From JAVBNT01 sp031551355 (GTDB taxonomy: Bacteria; Vulcanimicrobiota; CADAWZ01): 64,000 bases of DNA. The notes below the pieces were generated by a model that saw nothing but the letters and a program-made list of their open reading frames with translations, made no database searches and was not told the DNA's origin. Positions 58,678 to 64,000 of the stretch are shown here, piece after piece. The DNA lies in contig JAVBNT010000038.1 in NCBI GenBank assembly GCA_031551355.1, positions 20,541 through 84,540 on the forward strand. Reading direction: 5' to 3'. A program made the position numbers and the translations under genes. The stretch's first letter is position 1. Every line of letters starts with the position of its first letter.

Positions 58678-58933
58678 ATTAACTGAAATTGTCCGTTTTG
58701 CGTCGTCAAACGTGATTTGCCCTCAGTCCGGCGTAGTTCATCTACGCCTCCTTCGTGGCAATCGCGTTTGACCTAGCCCTCCGGTCAATTTGAGTTAATT
58801 TACGTGTTAATGTAATTGTCCGTTTTGCGTCGTCAAACGTGATTTGCCCTCAGTCCGGCGTAGTTCATCTACGCCTCCTTCGTGGCAATCGCGTTTAACC
58901 TAGCCCTCCGGTCAATTTGAATTAATTTACGTG
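58675..58933. repeat. Palindromic repeat family B, copies 4a and 4b in tandem
   Basis: Copy 4a (58675-58802) has outer arms TAAATTAACTGAAATTG and CAATTTGAGTTAATTTA with one mismatch. Copy 4b (about 58803-58933) is a nearly exact direct duplicate, with only a few substitutions (for example GTTTGACC against GTTTAACC). The gene-free stretch 58678-59040 is otherwise empty. Confidence 0.85.
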
Positions 58934-59040
58934 TTGACGATGGCTTGGTTTGCCATAATTTTATTAATTAATAAGGATTTACAGATGGCTACTGGCTTTA
59001 ACTTAGTGGCCATTTTATTCTTTGTCAGGGGGATTTATTT

Positions 59041-60192
59041 ATGGAAATGAGGACTTACAAAAATACGGATGAGAAAATATCTCTTCTGGGGTTCGGCTGC
59101 ATGCGTCTGCCTCTCGTAGGAGATACTCAAAAAATAGATACTGCTATGGCGCAGGAAATGGTTGATTATGCCATTAAAAACGGTGTAAATTATTTTGATA
59201 CCGCTTATGTATACCATGAAGCTATGTCGGAATTTTTTATCGGTGAGGCGCTCTCCAAATATCCGCGTAGTACTTTTAATTTAGCAACCAAGATGCCGAC
59301 CTGGCTTATATCTTCCGAAGAAGATGTGCATAGGATCTTTGATGAGCAGTTGAAAAAATGCAGGGTAGAGTATTTTGACTATTATCTGATTCATAATTTG
59401 CAGGAAGAAAGTTTTAAAAATGCTGAAAAGCATAATATATATCATCTGCTTCGTGAAAAGCAGCGCGAAGGAAAGATCCGCCGTCTGGGATTTTCATTTC
59501 ATGACCGTCCCTCTTTGCTGAAAGAGATTGTAAATAAGCATGAGTGGGATTTTGTCCAGATACAGCTTAATTATATGGACTGGGAGCTTCAGGATGCGTC
59601 AAGGCTTTATGAAATTCTTGTGGAAAAAGGTATTCCGGTTATCGTTATGGAGCCCGTGAGGGGAGGAGCTTTGAATACTTTATGCCCTGAATCGGTTGAG
59701 CTCCTTAAAAAAGCGGCTCCTGACGCCAGCATAGCTTCCTGGGCAATCCGTTATGCCGCATCACTTCATGGTGTTCTTACCGTTCTCAGCGGTATGTCAA
59801 ACCTTGAACAGGTAAGGGACAATATCAAAACAATGTCTGATTTTCATCCCCTGAGCCAGGATGATTACGATACCATCAATACGGCCTTAGCTAAATTCAG
59901 GCTTTCCGGTAAGATTCCCTGTACTGCCTGTAGATACTGTATGGACTGTCCCAGCGGTGTTGATATCCCCAAGGTGTTTGCCATCTACAACCGCTATCAT
60001 CATTGCGGAACCGGCCCGGATGAAAGATTTTTATTTGATTTTGAGTATCAGGTTTTGGGTAAAGATAAACAGGCTGAGAACTGTATCAACTGTGGGGTAT
60101 GCGTAAGCAACTGCCCGCAGGCTATCGATATCCCGCAGTGGATGCATCAGGTGGGCGAATTTGTTGCAATGTCAGAGGGAAACCGGGAGTAA
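59041..60192 (+). CDS. Aldo/keto reductase with C-terminal 4Fe-4S ferredoxin domain
   Basis: The 383-residue protein has an intact AKR active site (FDTAYVYHEAMSE with Asp and Tyr, LATKMPTW with Lys, YYLIHNLQ with His) followed by a ferredoxin-like part with CTACRYCMDCPSGVDIP and CINCGVCVSNCPQAIDIPQW, enough cysteines for two clusters. Such fused AKRs are typical of anaerobes and may draw electrons from ferredoxin or flavodoxin. It is unlike the exported AKR-like protein at 5.5 kb, which has lost these residues. Confidence 0.9.
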   Translation: MEMRTYKNTDEKISLLGFGCMRLPLVGDTQKIDTAMAQEMVDYAIKNGVNYFDTAYVYHEAMSEFFIGEALSKYPRSTFNLATKMPTWLISSEEDVHRIFDEQLKKCRVEYFDYYLIHNLQEESFKNAEKHNIYHLLREKQREGKIRRLGFSFHDRPSLLKEIVNKHEWDFVQIQLNYMDWELQDASRLYEILVEKGIPVIVMEPVRGGALNTLCPESVELLKKAAPDASIASWAIRYAASLHGVLTVLSGMSNLEQVRDNIKTMSDFHPLSQDDYDTINTALAKFRLSGKIPCTACRYCMDCPSGVDIPKVFAIYNRYHHCGTGPDERFLFDFEYQVLGKDKQAENCINCGVCVSNCPQAIDIPQWMHQVGEFVAMSEGNRE

Positions 60193-60265
60193 AACCGGTT
60201 TGTTTTGATGTATTGATTTTTTTAGGAAGCTGGAGAATATTCTTGATTTTTCGGCTTCTTTTTAA
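60181..60265 (+). terminator. Terminator region after the aldo/keto reductase
   Basis: AACCGG and CCGGTT flank the stop codon and are followed by TGTTTT; a second hairpin (GAAGC ... GGCTTC) at 60226-60260 is followed by TTTTTAA. Confidence 0.6.
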
Positions 60266-60351
60266 TAGAAACTAAAAATATAAATGGGAGTATGCCCCGG
60301 CAGAGCTTACCTAACGAATGCAAATTATTCGGTCTGCTTTCTAAGACAATG

Positions 60352-61098
60352 CTAATTACGTTTTCTTTTATTTTTTTTGTGTTGTTGTTTTTTTGAACTA
60401 TTTTGCTGTTGCTGCTGAAATTCTTTACTGTTAACCTCTTTTTCAATAGAGACAGGGGGTTGTGCTAAAGTAACGGGAACAACTTGTTCTTTTTCATTGT
60501 AATCAGATGTTTCTTTTTCTTCCGCGTCGGCGTTGTTTTGCGTAGTTTTATGTTGTTTCGTCTCTACGATGTGCTCCTGTATCGGCGCTTTGTATTTGGG
60601 AATGTGATTGCCGTTATCGGCTTCCAATTCTTCTTCGGAGAGCAGTGTATATAGGCTTTTGCCTTCGCGGGCAGTTTCTTTTATAAGTGTAAAGACCTCC
60701 TTTTCAACGGAGATCATCTCCTTATCCTGCGGTTCTTCTTCCACATGTTGTTTAGACATAAACTTTGTGATTACATTTGAGAGATTGATATCAAAGCGCT
60801 TTTCGAGAAACAGTTTTATTGCCATATTCTGTCTTTGCAGGCGTTTTTTTTCGTATTCACTTTTGTTTTCAAGATACTGACTTTTGAGTCTGTGCAGTGT
60901 GAGCCTGATACCTGAAAGTTCACGGTTGAAAACATCCTTGAATTCCGGTCTGCCGGCAGATGCTTCCGTATAAGCCTCCATCAGCCAGCTATTTATCGCC
61001 ATGTCCTTCTCAAGCTGTTCGTAAACGGCTATTCTTTCGTTATTCTGATACAAAGTATCCAGCAGATATTTTATTTTTACTTGTTCACTGATAGCCAT
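60352..61098 (-). CDS. Hypothetical coiled-coil protein with Gln/Lys tail
   Basis: The 248-residue protein is mostly helical and charged (residues 1-110, for example RLTLHRLKSQYLENKSEYEK), followed by a disordered Glu/Lys/Thr/Gln-rich segment and a basic tail (SSKKQQHKKNKRKRN). It has no signal or membrane segment. I do not recognise the family; the basic tail may bind nucleic acid or acidic surfaces. Confidence 0.7.
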   Translation of the reverse strand: MAISEQVKIKYLLDTLYQNNERIAVYEQLEKDMAINSWLMEAYTEASAGRPEFKDVFNRELSGIRLTLHRLKSQYLENKSEYEKKRLQRQNMAIKLFLEKRFDINLSNVITKFMSKQHVEEEPQDKEMISVEKEVFTLIKETAREGKSLYTLLSEEELEADNGNHIPKYKAPIQEHIVETKQHKTTQNNADAEEKETSDYNEKEQVVPVTLAQPPVSIEKEVNSKEFQQQQQNSSKKQQHKKNKRKRN

Positions 61099-61251
61099 TT
61101 TTTAAGCCCCTTTTGCGATTTGCCTTATATAGATTATTCTAAAAATAAGTGTTCTTTCCTTTATACAGGAAGGAGCCTGGCCGGTTTTATACAATTAACT
61201 TGGTTATAGATTTTATTCGCTGTTTTATTCTTATAGTGAGGATGGGTTGTT

Positions 61252-62655
61252 ATGGCTTCAGAGAAAAAAAATTCTGTTTTAAATGAGATAATCAAACCTT
61301 TTACGGATTTGCTGAAAACTTCCCTGCCGCAGAAGATTGTCAATTTTACATACCTGATTGAGGGTATTGTCTATTTTGGCATGCTGACCCTGATGGCAAT
61401 GTATTTTAATAAGTATATTAACCTTGATGATCTCCAGGCCGGCAGGGCGGTAGGACTTTTGACGGCCGGTATAACCCTGAGTATGATCTTTCTTGGGGCT
61501 GCCGTTGACTGGATTGGTATAAGGAAAGCTCTGATTTTTGCGTTTTTTTTCTCTCTGATCGGCAGAATTGTGATGGTATTGGCTCCTTCTCTGGGACATT
61601 CAACAGGCCTTTGGTCGGACAAGTATGCCTGGGCGATGCTGGGAATACTGGGGATAGTAATAGGGTATGGTATCTATCAGCCGGCCTGTTATGCGGCCAT
61701 CCGCCGTTTTGCCGCCAAAGAGCAGGCGCCGATGGGTTACGCGATGCTTTACGCGCTGATGAATCTCGGCGGTTTTTTGCCGGGGATAATATCTTCTCCG
61801 GTAAGAAAGTTGGGGGACTCACTAAGCAGCGGTAACGGTATTTTGTGGGTTTACTCAATGTACGTTGTCTTTACGCTGATCGCTTTTTTGATTATCGTGT
61901 TTTTTTTGACCGATAAATCTATCAAACAGGCATCCGAAAGCACCGGTGATACACAGGAAGACGATGATCCGCTGGCAAAGATGAGTGTTAAGGAAAAGTT
62001 TGCCTATTACATAAAGAATTTTCCGCTTAAAGATCTGAGATTTTTATATTTTATTGTTATTTTGATTCCTGTTCAGACGCTTTTTGCCCATAACTGGCTG
62101 ACGATTCCCCAGTATTGTGAAAGAGCTTTTCAGGGCGGGGTGGTAAGTGCTAATTTTGAACTTTTTTCCAATATCAACCCGATACTTATTTTTATACTGA
62201 CGCCTATTGTCACCTCGCTTACCGTCAAGTCGGACGTCTATAAAATGATGATTTATGGAACACTCGTGATGGCTCTGCCAACTTTCTTTCTTGCTTTCGG
62301 TCCGAGTCTTTACACTCTTTTGGCTTATCTGCTCTTTATGACTGTCGGCGAAGCCATGTGGCAGCCGCGTTTCCTGCAGCTTGTTGCCGAAATAGCTCCC
62401 AAAGGTATGGTGGGGATTTATATGGGGATAGGTCAGTTCCCGTGGTTTTTGACTAAAGTAATAACAAGCCTTTATTCCGGATGGTTTCTAATGAAATATT
62501 GCCCATCGGGGGTCACTCCGGACAAGATGAATACTGAATTTATGTGGCTGGTTTACGGACTCATAGCTATAATCAGCCCAATCGGCCTGATATTGGCTGC
62601 CGGCTGGATGAGAAAGGGGTTTGTTACCAAGGCCTCTGAGGAAAGCGAGGCTTGA
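61252..62655 (+). CDS. MFS transporter (POT/nucleoside-symporter-like)
   Basis: The 467-residue protein has about twelve membrane helices, with a soluble loop of about 40 residues between the two halves (near 220-260, STGDTQEDDDPLAKMSVKEK). The start of the membrane part (YLIEGIVYFGMLTLMAMYFN) and GYGIYQPACYAAIRRFA resemble the proton-dependent oligopeptide/UhpT-like branches of the MFS. The substrate cannot be fixed. The downstream glycosyltransferase starts two bases after its stop. Confidence 0.85.
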   Translation: MASEKKNSVLNEIIKPFTDLLKTSLPQKIVNFTYLIEGIVYFGMLTLMAMYFNKYINLDDLQAGRAVGLLTAGITLSMIFLGAAVDWIGIRKALIFAFFFSLIGRIVMVLAPSLGHSTGLWSDKYAWAMLGILGIVIGYGIYQPACYAAIRRFAAKEQAPMGYAMLYALMNLGGFLPGIISSPVRKLGDSLSSGNGILWVYSMYVVFTLIAFLIIVFFLTDKSIKQASESTGDTQEDDDPLAKMSVKEKFAYYIKNFPLKDLRFLYFIVILIPVQTLFAHNWLTIPQYCERAFQGGVVSANFELFSNINPILIFILTPIVTSLTVKSDVYKMMIYGTLVMALPTFFLAFGPSLYTLLAYLLFMTVGEAMWQPRFLQLVAEIAPKGMVGIYMGIGQFPWFLTKVITSLYSGWFLMKYCPSGVTPDKMNTEFMWLVYGLIAIISPIGLILAAGWMRKGFVTKASEESEA

Positions 62656-62656
62656 T

Positions 62657-63760
62657 TTGAAGATAGGAATAGACGGGATTTATCTTGAAGGTCAGCGCAT
62701 CGGCATCGGTCGCTATCTTGAGTCACTGCTTCGGCAGTGGGCTTTATGCCGTGAGCATCAGTTTATTATTTATTACATTAATGATGCTCCAGAGGATGAT
62801 TTTTTGAGTTCCTCTAGTATCGAAATACGTAAAATATCCTTTGAAGAGCCGTTTGGACCCGATATTTTTTCTGCGGAACTGGAAAAACATCCCATCGATG
62901 TATTTTTTTCTCCTTATTATGATCTTCCCGATTCTCTCAGAGTTCCAGGGGTGATAACTGTTCATGATATGGTCCATGAGGCCTCCCCGGAGTCGCTTAC
63001 AAAGCTTCAGCTGGAATATTTCCGTTATAGACATGCAAGCTCTTTGCCAAGGGCTGTTAGTATAATCACGGACTCCGAATTTTCAAAAAGAGGAATAGTA
63101 AGGCATTTTCCTGATTGTAGTCCGAAAATATCTGTTATTCCGCTGGCGGCCTCGGAAAAGTTTAAAAAAATTGATGTGGATGCTGATTTTCCTTTTGATA
63201 CGTTCGGAGTCAAAAGACCGTTTATTTTCTATGTAGGGACAGTGACCGAAAAGCGACCTGTAAGACCGTTGCTGGAAGCCTTTAAGCTTATAGCTGCCGA
63301 TTTTCCGGAATGGAATCTTATTCTTGCAGGCAAAAATGCCACTTGTCCATCTGAAGATATCGGCGGGCTCGTTTTTGATGTCAATAAACAGCTCAGCTCC
63401 CGGAGAATAGTTTACGGTGAATTTGTTACTGAAGAACAGCTGCTTAAGCTTTACTGTAGCGCCGGTATTTTTGCTTATCTGTCTTCATATGAGGGATTTG
63501 GTTTGCCTCCTCTTGAAGCTTTTGCCTGTGGGGTGCCGGTTTTAACGACATCCTGTTCATCATTGCCGGAAGTAACCGCAGATGCAGCAATGATTACAGA
63601 TCCATTTGACGTCATAACTATTGCCGGCTCTTTGCGTAAGTTTATGGCGGATGAAAAGCTTAGAGATTCTTTTGTCTGCAAGGGTTTTGTGCAAAAAGAC
63701 AAATTTTCCTGGAAGAAGACGGCTGCGCTTACACTTTCGGTAATAACTGAAGTGGTTTAA
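62657..63760 (+). CDS. Family 4 glycosyltransferase
   Basis: The 367-residue protein has the GT4/GT-B pattern: start KIGIDGIYLEGQRIGIGRYL, ITVHDMVHEASPESLT, linker FYVGTVTEKRPVRPLLEAF and the EX7E-type nucleotide-sugar site in SSYEGFGLPPLEAFACGVPV. It transfers a sugar from a nucleotide donor, probably to a cell-surface glycan. I chose TTG at 62657, with GCGAGG six bases before it; the next possible start upstream lies inside the MFS gene. It may be co-transcribed with the MFS gene. Confidence 0.88.
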   Translation: MKIGIDGIYLEGQRIGIGRYLESLLRQWALCREHQFIIYYINDAPEDDFLSSSSIEIRKISFEEPFGPDIFSAELEKHPIDVFFSPYYDLPDSLRVPGVITVHDMVHEASPESLTKLQLEYFRYRHASSLPRAVSIITDSEFSKRGIVRHFPDCSPKISVIPLAASEKFKKIDVDADFPFDTFGVKRPFIFYVGTVTEKRPVRPLLEAFKLIAADFPEWNLILAGKNATCPSEDIGGLVFDVNKQLSSRRIVYGEFVTEEQLLKLYCSAGIFAYLSSYEGFGLPPLEAFACGVPVLTTSCSSLPEVTADAAMITDPFDVITIAGSLRKFMADEKLRDSFVCKGFVQKDKFSWKKTAALTLSVITEVV

Positions 63761-64000
63761 TCATCATCCCGTAAAAGCATCGTAACATAAAAAATGTTCG
63801 AGTTTAAAGATGATTGGACATAACAAGAGGCACATATCTGTATGCTAATGCACGGAGAAAAGTAAGCGTCAAACCAAAGACACATTGAATAGTTATGCGA
63901 ATTCTCCTAAAATTGGATAGTAAGTAGGTTTGGCATTTCTGTTGCTTTTCGACTTTCCTTACAGATATTCTGTCGGCGGCAAATCCCGATGCCGCCTTCT
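63761..64000. other. Gene-free end of window with hairpin
   Basis: No coding region is apparent. GGCGGC and GCCGCC near 63974-63996 form a hairpin followed by TTCT at the window end, perhaps a terminator for a gene beyond it. Confidence 0.4.

Noticed and set aside
11819..58933. CRISPR array
   Set aside because: The repeats are dispersed palindromes of about 125 bp, not short repeats with unique spacers, and no cas genes are present.

Overview
The window is a 64 kb piece of a bacterial chromosome of moderate, slightly AT-rich composition. It is densely coded, with ATG, GTG and TTG starts that mostly sit behind good AGGAGG-type ribosome sites. The gene content points to an anaerobic or microaerophilic heterotroph: radical SAM and iron-sulfur proteins, flavodoxins, a nitroreductase, a thiolase, a molybdenum hydroxylase and an oligopeptide importer. 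SpoVS, GerMN and PASTA-domain proteins are most familiar from Firmicutes. A heptose-kinase-like GHMP kinase, lipoproteins and secreted TPR proteins would also fit a diderm, deep-branching lineage. I cannot assign a phylum from the sequence alone.

Layout. 0-5.3 kb: SpoVS, a PHP phosphoesterase, a secreted TPR protein, an ECF sigma factor with a Cys-rich partner, and an aminotransferase. 5.4-7.5 kb (minus): a membrane protein, a GerMN lipoprotein and an exported aldo/keto-reductase-like protein without catalytic residues. 7.7-11.8 kb: one operon of a ThiS-like carrier, an MFS exporter, a radical SAM/SPASM enzyme, an M16 peptidase and a VOC protein, which resembles a peptide-maturation cassette. 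12.2-12.9 kb: two overlapping zinc-ribbon genes joined by a canonical -1 slippery heptamer. 12.9-15.9 kb: a redox/nitroreductase group beside an HxlR regulator. 16-20.6 kb: RqcH and a four-repeat phospholipase-D-like protein. 21-27.7 kb: a pseudopilin-like protein, a degenerate ClpP, PdxA, tRNA-Gln, a secreted protein with 26 cysteines in 63 residues, a GHMP kinase and a thiolase. 28-31.8 kb: a two-gene XdhD-type molybdenum hydroxylase. 32-38 kb (minus): four paralogous glycine-zipper membrane-hairpin proteins and one 604-residue glycine-zipper protein. 38-47 kb: SerC, a TPR protein, Rpe and three PASTA proteins, including a pseudokinase. 47-54 kb: a complete oligopeptide ABC transporter with enlarged permeases. 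54-64 kb: unknown genes, a small inverted-repeat element, a flavin reductase, a PLP enzyme, an Fe-S aldo/keto reductase, an MFS transporter and a glycosyltransferase.

The strongest candidate for an undescribed system is the glycine-zipper array (32-38 kb) together with the phospholipase-D-like operon (17.7-20.6 kb). All four promoters serving these genes carry the same architecture: an 11-bp-period direct repeat related to TTAACA, placed exactly 38 bp upstream of a TATAAT -10 box, with no recognisable -35. This resembles PhoB/PhoP-type activator sites and implies one regulon. The proteins share Ser/Asn/Ile/Thr-rich N-termini beginning MN(S/I/G), which could be an export signal.

Two families of non-coding repeats are also present. 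One is a palindrome of about 125 bp that starts on the stop codon of the preceding gene and whose outer arms are locus-specific yet self-complementary. The other is an element of about 225 bp seen twice, in opposite orientations.
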